DNA from: a virus
Strand: one strand, 5' to 3'
Length of the DNA: 41,305 nucleotides
IMG/VR virus record: IMGVR_UViG_3300020197_000054
Coordinates: 1-41,305 of that record
In this document: positions 35,342 through 41,305 of the stretch, in pieces
How the letters are laid out: every line of letters starts with the position of its first letter
Position numbering within the stretch: position 1 is the first letter of the stretch
Made by a program: the position numbers and the translations under genes
Notes under the pieces: generated by a model
What the model saw: the letters and a program-made list of their open reading frames with translations, nothing else
The model's database searches: none
What the model was told of the DNA's origin: nothing

Positions 35342-35487
35342 TGGAAATTGGTAAAATGACAATTAGTGAGGTATATCCTCATCTAAAATCAATAGCGTTA
35401 TCATACGGATTAAAACTTAATCGGGTTAAAGACTTTAAATTTGCAAGAATCATTTTAGTTAATTTATATTCAAGAGAATTAGTATGA
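35341..35487 (+). CDS. 48-aa protein, translationally coupled
   Basis: The ATG at 35341 overlaps the preceding TAA, and the TGA at 35485-35487 overlaps the next ATG (ATGA). The product is MEIGKMTISEVYPHLKSIAL and a basic second half with LKLNRVKDFKFARIILVNLY. It is probably two helices, basic, with the look of a small nucleic-acid-binding or adaptor protein. The perfect two-sided coupling argues strongly that it is translated. No family recognised. Confidence 0.6.
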   Translation: MEIGKMTISEVYPHLKSIALSYGLKLNRVKDFKFARIILVNLYSRELV

Positions 35488-35717
35488 CATACAAAGAATT
35501 TTATATTTGGTTAGAAGGTTTTATGACTAACAGAAGTTGGACAGTCATCCAACAAAAAGATATTGAAACCATTCAAGAAAAAATGAAAAAGGTTAAAGAA
35601 GAACCAGATTTTGATATTAATAAATGGAAACGTTTATCTAAAATTTCTTCATTACCTATAACTATAAATCCTGATGATAATGACGAACTAGGAATACCAC
35701 CAAAAATTGTAATGTAA
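35484..35717 (+). CDS. Small helical protein, unknown
   Basis: 77 aa, start in an ATGA overlap with the 48-aa gene. The N-terminal half is helical with aromatic residues (YKEFYIWLEGFMTNRSW) and continues with VIQQKDIETIQEKMKKVK. The C-terminal half is extended (PITINPDDNDELGIPPK). The 'F-x2-WLEGF' start is a pattern seen in small phage proteins of unknown role. It is the last gene of the coupled chain that begins with the primase. Confidence 0.65.
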   Translation: MTYKEFYIWLEGFMTNRSWTVIQQKDIETIQEKMKKVKEEPDFDINKWKRLSKISSLPITINPDDNDELGIPPKIVM

Positions 35718-35740
35718 AATGTGTTTTTTTTTTATTGATA

Positions 35741-35747
35741 TATTTAT
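35741..35747 (+). promoter_or_regulatory. TATTTAT box before the 105-aa gene
   Basis: GATATATTTATTAA lies 19 bases before the ATG at 35767, after a poly-T stretch in the gap 35718-35766. Confidence 0.35.
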
Positions 35748-35766
35748 TAATAAAAATATAAAAATT

Positions 35767-36084
35767 ATGAAAAGAATTATAAGATTAACTGAATCAGACC
35801 TTGCAAGAATTGTAAAGAGAGTAATTATGGAACAAGACACAACCGTTTATATGATTGATGGTCTATCTTGGACTCACATTGGTACAGATACGATTGGTCC
35901 AGAATATAATTACAATGGAAAATTTGCCGACGTTCAAATGAAAAACGTACCTAAACAAGGTGAAAAAGCATTATCTGATAAAACTTGGACTGTTGGGTGT
36001 AACGGGAGTGTAGTACCTGCGCCGACATCAGGGAAAGATAAATTACAAAAAATAGCATTAAAAAGCCTTTCTTGTAAATCATAA
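35767..36084 (+). CDS. 105-aa protein with a basic RLTESDLARIVKRV leader
   Basis: Start at the ATG at 35767 rather than the upstream 35719, which would add a poly-Phe/Ile/Lys extension translated from the promoter-like gap. The N-terminus is MKRIIRLTESDLARIVKRVI, a short amphipathic basic helix ending in MEQ, followed by a separate small domain (TVYMIDGLSWTHIGTDTIGP) with two cysteines near the end. From memory, leaders of the form 'RLTESDL-x-RIVKRV' recur in unrelated proteins of uncultured marine phages, which would suggest a targeting or packaging tag. That recurrence could not be tested here. No catalytic motif seen. Confidence 0.65.
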   Translation: MKRIIRLTESDLARIVKRVIMEQDTTVYMIDGLSWTHIGTDTIGPEYNYNGKFADVQMKNVPKQGEKALSDKTWTVGCNGSVVPAPTSGKDKLQKIALKSLSCKS

Positions 36085-36089
36085 AGGTT

Positions 36090-36530
36090 CTATTCACAAT
36101 TTAGAATCTTCATATTTTTTGAAAAATATCCAAAAGTTAATAACTCATCTTTATCATAATAAAAATAGTTTATCTTTGTTGGTGAATTTTCATTTAAGTA
36201 AATTTTGTATTCTGCTGAAGATTGTGTTTCTGTTTTTTTGTCTACATCAAAAACAATAAAATCATAATTAATTTCTTTTTTTATTATATTATATTTAAAC
36301 ACGCTTCTATTATAATATATTGTTATAGTGTTAAGATTTAAATCTAAATCATAAAGAGTATAGTAGTCAATTTCAGAATAAAAAATAACTGAACTGTCCT
36401 CAATAGGATTGACGGTATCAAAAAATTTGGGTGACTGATAAAAAGTTACACTATCAATAGAAAATAAAATTCTACTCTGAGATAAAAACTCATTACTTAA
36501 AATGATAAAAATCAAAAATAAATTTTTCAT
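36090..36530 (-). CDS. Secreted protein, unknown
   Basis: 146 aa. The N-terminus MKNLFLIFIILSNEFLSQS is a good signal peptide with likely cleavage near residue 19; there is no lipobox Cys, so export to the periplasm or outside is expected. The mature part is beta-rich and very rich in Tyr, Phe and Asp (FYSEIDYYTLYDLDLNLNT). It is alone on the minus strand between two plus-strand units. Its upstream region holds TATATTTG, a match to the Bacteroidota -7 consensus. It may act as a cargo gene changing the host envelope, or be a stray host-derived gene. No family recognised. Confidence 0.6.
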   Translation of the reverse strand: MKNLFLIFIILSNEFLSQSRILFSIDSVTFYQSPKFFDTVNPIEDSSVIFYSEIDYYTLYDLDLNLNTITIYYNRSVFKYNIIKKEINYDFIVFDVDKKTETQSSAEYKIYLNENSPTKINYFYYDKDELLTFGYFSKNMKILNCE

Positions 36531-36553
36531 GTGATTAAGTTTTAATATTTCTA

Positions 36554-36561
36554 CAAATATA
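36554..36561 (-). promoter_or_regulatory. Bacteroidota-type -7 element before the secreted-protein gene
   Basis: TATATTTG on the minus strand matches TAnnTTTG, the -7 element of the main Bacteroidota sigma factor. It stands 23 bases before the ATG at 36530. No clear TTTG at -33 was found, so the call is tentative. Confidence 0.35.
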
Positions 36562-36642
36562 CAACTTTTATTTTTAATATTAATTTAAATGTGGGTTTTT
36601 TGTTAATTGACATTTTAATAAAATTCGACTATATTTTTGTCT

Positions 36643-37422
36643 ATGATAAAAAAGTTAGTACACTTTTCTGATTTACACATAAGGTTGTTTAAAGACCACG
36701 AACTTTACCGAAGTATCTTAAACAATATGTTTAATCAGTTTAAAGAAATTGCCCCTGATAGAATAGTTTTTACTGGTGATTTAGTCCATTCTAAAAATCA
36801 AATGACTCCTGAACTTATTGAGTTTGTTGCTTGGACATTAACTGAGTGCTCAAAAATTGCTAAAACAGTTCTTATTATTGGTAATCATGATTTCCTTGAA
36901 AATAATATGTCAAGATTGGATGCTTTAACACCAATAATTGATTCATTACAAGATGATAATATAGTTTATTTAAAAAACAGGGGAGTATATGAAGACCAAA
37001 ATATTGATTGGGTTGTTTACTCATTAATGGACCACAACATCCCACCTGATATTGAAAAATCAGATAGGGTTAAAATAGGGTTATTCCATGGACCTGTACA
37101 AGGATTGACAACTGATATAGGTTATAAATTTGATACGGGATTTGAGAGTGACAAGTTTGTGGGATGTGATTTGGTTCTTTGTGGTGACATTCATAAAAGA
37201 CAAGTTTTTAATATCCCTGAAGGTAAGAAAGCTTATATGGTTGGTTCGACAATTCAACAAAACTACGGAGAGACATTAAAAAAACATGGATATGGAATCT
37301 ATGACGTATCTAAAGACAAATACGAGTTTGTTGACTTGGAAAACCCAAAACCATTTCTGGCATTTAAAATAAAGTCATTTGACGACATAATAAACGGAAC
37401 TGAAAAACTTGCGAACGCATAA
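36643..37422 (+). CDS. SbcD/Mre11-like nuclease, T4 gp47-like
   Basis: 259 aa from the ATG at 36643 (a TTG at 36637 is disfavoured). All metallophosphoesterase motifs are present in order: HFSDLHIR, FTGDLVHS, IIGNHDFLEN, LFHGPVQG and LCGDIHKRQ. With its ATPase partner (SbcC/Rad50, gp46), such an enzyme resects DNA ends for recombination-dependent replication. It is shorter than T4 gp47 (339 aa), lacking part of the C-terminal capping domain. The usual partner gene does not follow directly; instead a cysteine synthase gene starts on its stop codon. The leader contains CTATATTTTTG, a variant of the local box. Confidence 0.88.
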   Translation: MIKKLVHFSDLHIRLFKDHELYRSILNNMFNQFKEIAPDRIVFTGDLVHSKNQMTPELIEFVAWTLTECSKIAKTVLIIGNHDFLENNMSRLDALTPIIDSLQDDNIVYLKNRGVYEDQNIDWVVYSLMDHNIPPDIEKSDRVKIGLFHGPVQGLTTDIGYKFDTGFESDKFVGCDLVLCGDIHKRQVFNIPEGKKAYMVGSTIQQNYGETLKKHGYGIYDVSKDKYEFVDLENPKPFLAFKIKSFDDIINGTEKLANA

Positions 37423-38303
37423 TGAGAACTGAGTTAACCATTGGACAAACATCACTGTTACCATTAAACATAGACGGGTTTACCATATGGGGTAAGGCTG
37501 AGTTTATGAACCCATCAGGTTCTGTTAAAGATAGACCAATTTACAACATACTTAAAAGTGGTTTTGATGATGGTTTATTAAATAAGGGCGATACTGTTGT
37601 TGAGGCAACTAGTGGTAACGCAGGTATTTCATTTGCTATGTTATGTGTTCAGATGGGTCTTAAATGTGTAATTGTGATGCCATCTAACATGAGTGATGAA
37701 CGTAAAAAGATTTTAAAGTTTTACGGAGCAGAACTTATTGAAGTTGGACCTGGCGACTTTGATGGAGCGATAAAATTAAGAGATGAGTTAGCAATCAAGA
37801 ATGGATGGTTTAATGGAAACCAATTCGATAACCCTAAAAATTTGGAATCTCACTACATGGGGACGGGTGTTGAATTGATGTATCAATGTAGGTGTAATGG
37901 TATTAACCCATCAGCATTCATTGCTGGTACTGGTACAGGTGGAACTCTTATGGGTGCTGGTAGAATGTTGTCAGAACAATTTTTTGACTTACAAATAGTT
38001 GCGGTGGAGCCAGCAGAATCACCTGTAATGAGCGGTGGAGAACCAAGGTTACACGGAATTCAAGGTATCGGAGACGGGTCAAAGTTTATGGTTGATTTAA
38101 ATTTTGTTGACAAGATTATTACGGTGTCAACTCAAGAAGCTACTAATATGGCTTTACGATTAGCCAAAGAGTTTGGGATTTTTGTCGGGATTAGTGCAGG
38201 GGCAAATGTATCAGGTTCTTTAAAGTATTGTCAAGAAACTGGTAGAGATAATGTAATTACAATTCTTTGTGACAGAGGTGAACGATATCTAACTTGTATG
38301 TAA
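37422..38303 (+). CDS. Cysteine synthase (O-acetylserine sulfhydrylase), CysK/CysM family
   Basis: 293 aa, PLP-dependent fold type II. Key sites are intact: NPSGSVKDRP with the PLP-binding lysine at about residue 36, EATSGNAGIS at 61-70 for the substrate carboxylate, GTGTGGTL at 169-176 as the phosphate cradle, HGIQGIGDG near 211, and the C-terminal GISAGAN and CDRGERYLT. Length equals bacterial CysK/CysM (about 300 aa), so it looks functional. It would make cysteine from O-acetylserine (or phosphoserine) and sulfide or thiosulfate. The start shares a base with the stop of the gp47-like gene (TAATG). In a phage this would be an auxiliary metabolic gene. Related PLP enzymes such as threonine synthase are less likely given the NPSGSVKDR and GIQGIG motifs. 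Confidence 0.88.
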   Translation: MRTELTIGQTSLLPLNIDGFTIWGKAEFMNPSGSVKDRPIYNILKSGFDDGLLNKGDTVVEATSGNAGISFAMLCVQMGLKCVIVMPSNMSDERKKILKFYGAELIEVGPGDFDGAIKLRDELAIKNGWFNGNQFDNPKNLESHYMGTGVELMYQCRCNGINPSAFIAGTGTGGTLMGAGRMLSEQFFDLQIVAVEPAESPVMSGGEPRLHGIQGIGDGSKFMVDLNFVDKIITVSTQEATNMALRLAKEFGIFVGISAGANVSGSLKYCQETGRDNVITILCDRGERYLTCM

Positions 38304-38304
38304 T

Positions 38305-39039
38305 ATGTATTCAATCGAAGTTAAAAACAATAAAGAGATTTATGAGTTCTGTATGCTTAACAGCATTACGGATATTAACAAGTTCATTCAAGATTGTTTC
38401 AAACAAGGATTTGATGTTAAAAAATATGGTCTTTTAGGAGAAACACTTAATGAGGGTGAAAAAGACTTAAAAATAGACGGGGAAGAAGAAAAACACATAA
38501 TAAAAGAAGTTATTGTTGAAAAACGAGTGGAAATACCTATTGAAGTTACTAAAGAGGTTGAAAAAATAATTGAGGTTCCTGTTGAAATTATCAAGGAAGT
38601 TGTAGTTGAAAAAGAGGTAATTAAGGAAGTTCCTGTTGAGAAAGTTGTCACAAAAATTGAATATATTAGTGACAAAACAACAGAAGATGAACTTGGTGGA
38701 ATAATTGCCAAGTTGGAAGAAAATATTTTCCATTTAAAACAAGAATTAGATTCTGAACGGAAAAATTTTTCCATTAAAACAGAAGAAATGGAAAATATTT
38801 TCCAAAATGAAATGTCTAAAAATACTGAAGAGTTAGACAAACTTAGACGTAATTTAGACATTAATGTCGATGAAAATAAAGTAAAAATGTTAAGTGAGAC
38901 TTTACAAAAATTGAAAAAAGAAACAATCGACAAAGATAAAAAAATAGAAGAGTTAACTAACAAACTAAACAGTTTGCAGAGTAACATAAATAAAGGTGCG
39001 GTTTTTATGAAATCGTCAAATATTAGTCAAAATTTATAA
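38305..39039 (+). CDS. Coiled-coil protein with Glu-Val/Pro-Val-Glu repeats
   Basis: 244 aa. The N-terminal ~55 residues are an ordinary small domain. Residues ~65-115 are a charged repeat built from 'KEV-[EI]-x-EVPVE' units (VTKEVEKIIEVPVEIIKEVV, KEVPVEKVVTKIEY). Residues ~125-230 form a long coiled coil (LEENIFHLKQELDSERKN, ETLQKLKKETIDKDKKIEEL). No enzymatic motif. It starts one base after the cysteine synthase stop. A structural or scaffold role is possible; the coiled coil gives no function. The opposite strand here shows long open frames, which are by-products of the skewed composition. Confidence 0.7.
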   Translation: MYSIEVKNNKEIYEFCMLNSITDINKFIQDCFKQGFDVKKYGLLGETLNEGEKDLKIDGEEEKHIIKEVIVEKRVEIPIEVTKEVEKIIEVPVEIIKEVVVEKEVIKEVPVEKVVTKIEYISDKTTEDELGGIIAKLEENIFHLKQELDSERKNFSIKTEEMENIFQNEMSKNTEELDKLRRNLDINVDENKVKMLSETLQKLKKETIDKDKKIEELTNKLNSLQSNINKGAVFMKSSNISQNL

Positions 39040-39077
39040 ATTTTTTTAGAACATATCATACATTTTTAATTTAGAAA

Positions 39078-39084
39078 TATTTAT
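39078..39084 (+). promoter_or_regulatory. TATTTAT box before the HNH gene
   Basis: GAAATATTTATAATAAAA lies 11 bases before the ATG at 39096, in the AT-rich gap 39040-39095. Confidence 0.35.
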
Positions 39085-39095
39085 AATAAAAAAAT

Positions 39096-39824
39096 ATGAA
39101 AAAATGTAAAAAATGTAATATAATTAAAGATTTATTTGAATTTGGTATTAATAAAAATAAATCAGACGGTAGGTCAATATATTGTAAGGAATGTGAAAGG
39201 TTAAGAGGTGTTGATTATAGAAATAAACACAGAGATAAAGTTAATCAATCATCTAAAAATTATAGAAAAAATAATCCTGAAAAATATAAAGAAAGTATTA
39301 ATAAATATTTGGAAAAACATCCTGAGATGTTATCTAAAAACAGATTAATTCTTTATCGTAAAAATGAGGAATTTAAGAAAAAAGAAAAAATAAAAAGAAA
39401 GGAATGGTATTTAAAAAATATTGATAGTATTCGTGAAAAAAGTAAAAAATATTATCATGAAAATAAAAAAGTTTTAAGAGAAAAAAATAACGTATATAAA
39501 TCTTTAAAACTAAAAATCGACCCTTTAGAACGCCTCGAAAAGAATCTTAGAGATAGGATTAGAGAATATTTAACAGGGGAAAATAAAAGTAAAAGAACTT
39601 TTGAAATTATAGGTCTTGATAAAGAAAAATTTAAATCCTATATTGAAAGTAAATTTAAAGAAGGAATGTCGTGGGAAAATTATGGGGAGTGGCATTTAGA
39701 CCACATAAAACCATTATACCTTTCTGAAAATGAAGAAGATTTAGTTAAACTAAATCATTACACTAACCTCCAACCATTATGGGCCGAGGATAATATTAAA
39801 AAAAATATAAAATATGACAACTAA
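39096..39824 (+). CDS. HNH homing endonuclease
   Basis: 242 aa. An N-terminal zinc finger is formed by KKCKKCNI and YCKECERLR. The middle ~100 residues are a very Lys/Asn/Tyr-rich helical DNA-binding region. The HNH core lies at the C-terminus: WHLDHIKPLY with the catalytic His, then HYTNLQPLWAEDNIKK with the Asn and final His-equivalent positions. The gene is more AT-rich and uses more AAA/AAT/TAT codons than its neighbours, a usual sign of a mobile free-standing endonuclease. It sits between the coiled-coil and membrane-protein genes and ends overlapping the latter by 11 bases. No intron boundaries are visible, so it is probably a free-standing homing gene. Confidence 0.85.
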   Translation: MKKCKKCNIIKDLFEFGINKNKSDGRSIYCKECERLRGVDYRNKHRDKVNQSSKNYRKNNPEKYKESINKYLEKHPEMLSKNRLILYRKNEEFKKKEKIKRKEWYLKNIDSIREKSKKYYHENKKVLREKNNVYKSLKLKIDPLERLEKNLRDRIREYLTGENKSKRTFEIIGLDKEKFKSYIESKFKEGMSWENYGEWHLDHIKPLYLSENEEDLVKLNHYTNLQPLWAEDNIKKNIKYDN

Positions 39825-40167
39825 CATTTTAACATGGTTCATTTTAAGTTACGGATTAATGAACATTATGGTATTCTCCTCAATATTTGAAGGGGTTAGA
39901 ACTTTTTTTAATAAATGGGGGGATAATGAATACGCCCTATTTAGACCTGTTGGGCAATTTATTTCTGAGATTTTATCGTGTCCGATGTGTTTTGGGTTTC
40001 ATGGAGGATGGTTTTTATCACTAACTATTTTTTCACCGACATTTATGTTATATGAAACTCCATTATGGATTAGTTGGTTTTTTGACGGAATAATTTCGTC
40101 AGGGTCAGTGTGGGCGATAAATGCAATTATAGAATGGTTTGAAGAAAATAGACCAACAAAATTGTAA
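39814..40167 (+). CDS. Small membrane protein with a CPxC motif (DUF1360-like)
   Basis: 117 aa with three or four hydrophobic stretches: ILTWFILSYGLMNIMVFSSI, a middle WFLSLTIFSP and LWISWFFDGIISSGSVWAIN. The motif SCPMCFGFHGGW resembles the conserved C-P-x-C-x-G-F/W of DUF1360 proteins, small inner-membrane proteins of unknown role that also occur in phages. Start ATG at 39814 overlaps the HNH stop region. If the HNH gene is an insertion, this gene must be translated from a site inside its 3' end. Confidence 0.65.
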   Translation: MTTNILTWFILSYGLMNIMVFSSIFEGVRTFFNKWGDNEYALFRPVGQFISEILSCPMCFGFHGGWFLSLTIFSPTFMLYETPLWISWFFDGIISSGSVWAINAIIEWFEENRPTKL

Positions 40168-40171
40168 TAGT

Positions 40172-40687
40172 ATGCCAAAGTTAATGGATTTTATAGAAAA
40201 ACAAATTCAGAGTAAAAAAGAGCAAAGATGGGTAATACCTTCTGAAGACCTTTTTGCACTCTTCGAATCAATGGGTATAATGGATGAGCATGATACTTTA
40301 ATGGATATACTTGAATACTTGGAAGAAAATAAAATTGATATTAATTTTAAGAGTGAAGCCCAAGACGTTACTTTTAGAAAATTCAAATCAATTGAACAAT
40401 CTTATAAAATAAGAAAAGTGTTAGGTGTTAAGAAAGATGAGATTAAAAAACACATCAACAAAGTAATGAATACTAAAGTGTATCTTGACGACGCTTATTT
40501 CAAGACGTTTATGACTGATGATGAGGAAGTTATCACAGAACTTAAAAAGGATATACCATCCTTTGATAAGGATTTAGAAAATTTACAAAGTAAGATTGAT
40601 AAGGAAAGGACTGACCAAATGATTAGACAAATTGAAAAAAATCCCATTGACCAAAACGTAATTGACATCATAAGAAATAATATGTAA
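40172..40687 (+). CDS. Unknown protein with a possible sigma region 1.1-like fold
   Basis: 171 aa from the ATG at 40172; an in-frame upstream ATG at 40139 overlaps the preceding gene and is less likely. Residues ~20-55 (WVIPSEDLFALFESMGIMDE, then LMDILEYLEENKIDI) resemble in pattern the helical region 1.1 of sigma-70 factors, where such a segment ends in 'L-x-x-x-GI-x-[VI]'. The rest is charged and helical (IRKVLGVKKDEIKKHINKV). No sigma regions 2-4 are present, so if the likeness is real it would be a sigma-related regulator. More likely it is an uncharacterised phage protein. Confidence 0.6.
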   Translation: MPKLMDFIEKQIQSKKEQRWVIPSEDLFALFESMGIMDEHDTLMDILEYLEENKIDINFKSEAQDVTFRKFKSIEQSYKIRKVLGVKKDEIKKHINKVMNTKVYLDDAYFKTFMTDDEEVITELKKDIPSFDKDLENLQSKIDKERTDQMIRQIEKNPIDQNVIDIIRNNM

Positions 40688-40704
40688 ATTTAAATAAAAA
40701 ATTT

Positions 40705-40971
40705 ATGCCACAATCAAGAAAACGAGGGGGTAAAAAATCCCACAACAAAAGAGTAAAAGATAGAAACCAAAAATTGGAAATGGAACGTAAAAAAATGAAT
40801 AAGTTGTATTCTGAAATGATGGAACAAAAATTAAAAGAGTTTACGGATAAATTTTCAGGTTTAACTGAAAATGAAGAATTAAACGCTGAAAATATTACTG
40901 ACGTAGTAGTGGAAGAATCAACCCAAGAAGAAAAACCAACTGAAGACCAAATTTCTAAGTTAGAAAAATAA
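40705..40971 (+). CDS. Small bipolar (basic-acidic) protein, unknown
   Basis: 88 aa. The N-terminal ~35 residues are strongly basic (SRKRGGKKSHNKRVKDRNQK) and helical. The C-terminal ~40 are acidic (ENITDVVVEESTQEEKPTED). Such a split suggests RNA/DNA or ribosome binding, or a small scaffolding role, but there is no recognised family. It starts 17 bases after the preceding stop and ends one base before the next ATG. Confidence 0.6.
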   Translation: MPQSRKRGGKKSHNKRVKDRNQKLEMERKKMNKLYSEMMEQKLKEFTDKFSGLTENEELNAENITDVVVEESTQEEKPTEDQISKLEK

Positions 40972-40972
40972 A

Positions 40973-41305
40973 ATGGATTTATTTAATCCACCTGTAAATT
41001 TTAATTACAAAATAATGATAAAAGAATTGGATTTTACCAATTTGGACAACCCATATCTACAAGTGATATGGGAAGACCATGCTGAAAATTTCACCCAAGA
41101 AAAAATTAAAAGTGTTAGACATTACTTCCAAAAGAAGTACAACACGACAAATGTTAATGTTATAACCAAAACTAAAGTTTCGGAAGATGTTACTCACAAT
41201 GTTGATATATCATTTAATATCTTGGATAAAAATTATCAGGTAGAACTTGTTAAATCTTATCTTGAAAACAAATCACAAAAAAACATTATTGATGATGTTT
41301 CAAAC
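40973..41305 (+). CDS. Unknown protein, 3' end cut by the window
   Basis: The frame opens with ATG at 40973, one base after the preceding stop, and stays open to the last base (111 codons). Visible residues include MDLFNPPVNFNYKIMIKELD, NPYLQVIWEDHAENFTQEKI and VRHYFQKKYNT, a mixed alpha/beta start without a Walker A motif so far. By position it could lead into a recombination ATPase partner of the gp47-like nuclease, but the sequence seen does not show this. Confidence 0.6.
   Translation, partial: MDLFNPPVNFNYKIMIKELDFTNLDNPYLQVIWEDHAENFTQEKIKSVRHYFQKKYNTTNVNVITKTKVSEDVTHNVDISFNILDKNYQVELVKSYLENKSQKNIIDDVSN

Noticed and set aside
35719-35766. Upstream start for the 105-aa gene
   Set aside because: It would add a Phe/Ile/Asn/Lys run translated from the poly-T and TATTTAT gap, while the ATG at 35767 starts the recognisable leader.
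38388-38987. 199-codon minus-strand open frame (Ser/Phe/Leu-rich)
   Set aside because: It is the antisense of the Glu/Lys-rich coiled-coil gene; skewed composition removes stops on the other strand. No start context.
1-41305. Alternative genetic code or suppressor use
   Set aside because: All long genes read through cleanly with standard stops, and TAA, TGA and TAG are all used as terminators.

Overview
The window looks like part of a large, AT-rich, T4-related tailed phage (myovirus) genome, or a prophage or metagenomic phage contig, with a Bacteroidota and probably flavobacterial host. The T4-type calls rest on an exonuclease of the RNase H/FEN type, a DnaB/gp41-like helicase, NrdA and NrdB, gp25- and gp6-like baseplate wedge proteins, a DnaG/gp61-like primase and a gp47/SbcD-like nuclease. 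The host guess rests on three things: start codons preceded by A/T-rich leaders without a Shine-Dalgarno sequence, SprB-type repeats (the repeat of the Flavobacterium gliding adhesin) in tail proteins, and Thr-Pro linkers. The standard bacterial code works throughout, and no tRNA or CRISPR array was seen.

Layout. (1) 2-6544, plus strand: replication and nucleotide genes, namely a fragment of a possible recombinase, exonuclease, unknown protein, replicative helicase, NrdB and NrdA, closed by a terminator hairpin at 6554-6580. (2) 6629-24728, plus strand: a tightly coupled baseplate/tail operon of gp25-like, gp6-like, a 1697-aa protein with a strongly hydrophobic middle, five further structural proteins, and a 975-aa SprB-repeat/beta-propeller protein. 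It ends at a symmetric, probably bidirectional terminator at 24803-24830. (3) 24855-32929, minus strand: an adhesin/tail-fibre island of Cys- and Thr/Pro-rich proteins, with a glycosyltransferase-like gene in its middle, a RuvC-like nuclease at its 3' end, and one small plus-strand gene embedded in it. (4) 33008-36084, plus strand: primase, PD-(D/E)XK nuclease and a chain of very small overlapping genes, two of them below 50 codons. (5) 36090-36530, minus strand: a secreted orphan protein. (6) 36643 to the end, plus strand: SbcD/gp47-like nuclease, a complete-looking cysteine synthase, a coiled-coil protein, an HNH homing endonuclease, a small membrane protein and three unknowns, the last cut by the window end.

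How it fits together. Modules 1, 4 and 6 supply DNA replication, recombination and dNTPs. Modules 2 and 3 build the baseplate and host-contact structures. The most interesting points are: the reversed adhesin island whose Thr/Pro linkers surround a glycosyltransferase-like gene; two proteins that end inside a terminal Thr/Pro tract but have an open -1 reading frame running on to the next gene boundary or terminator; SprB-like repeats on a phage tail protein; a phage cysteine synthase; a membrane-like segment inside a baseplate protein; and a recurring TATTTAT box just upstream of many start codons on both strands. All functions are read from sequence by eye; no database search was run.
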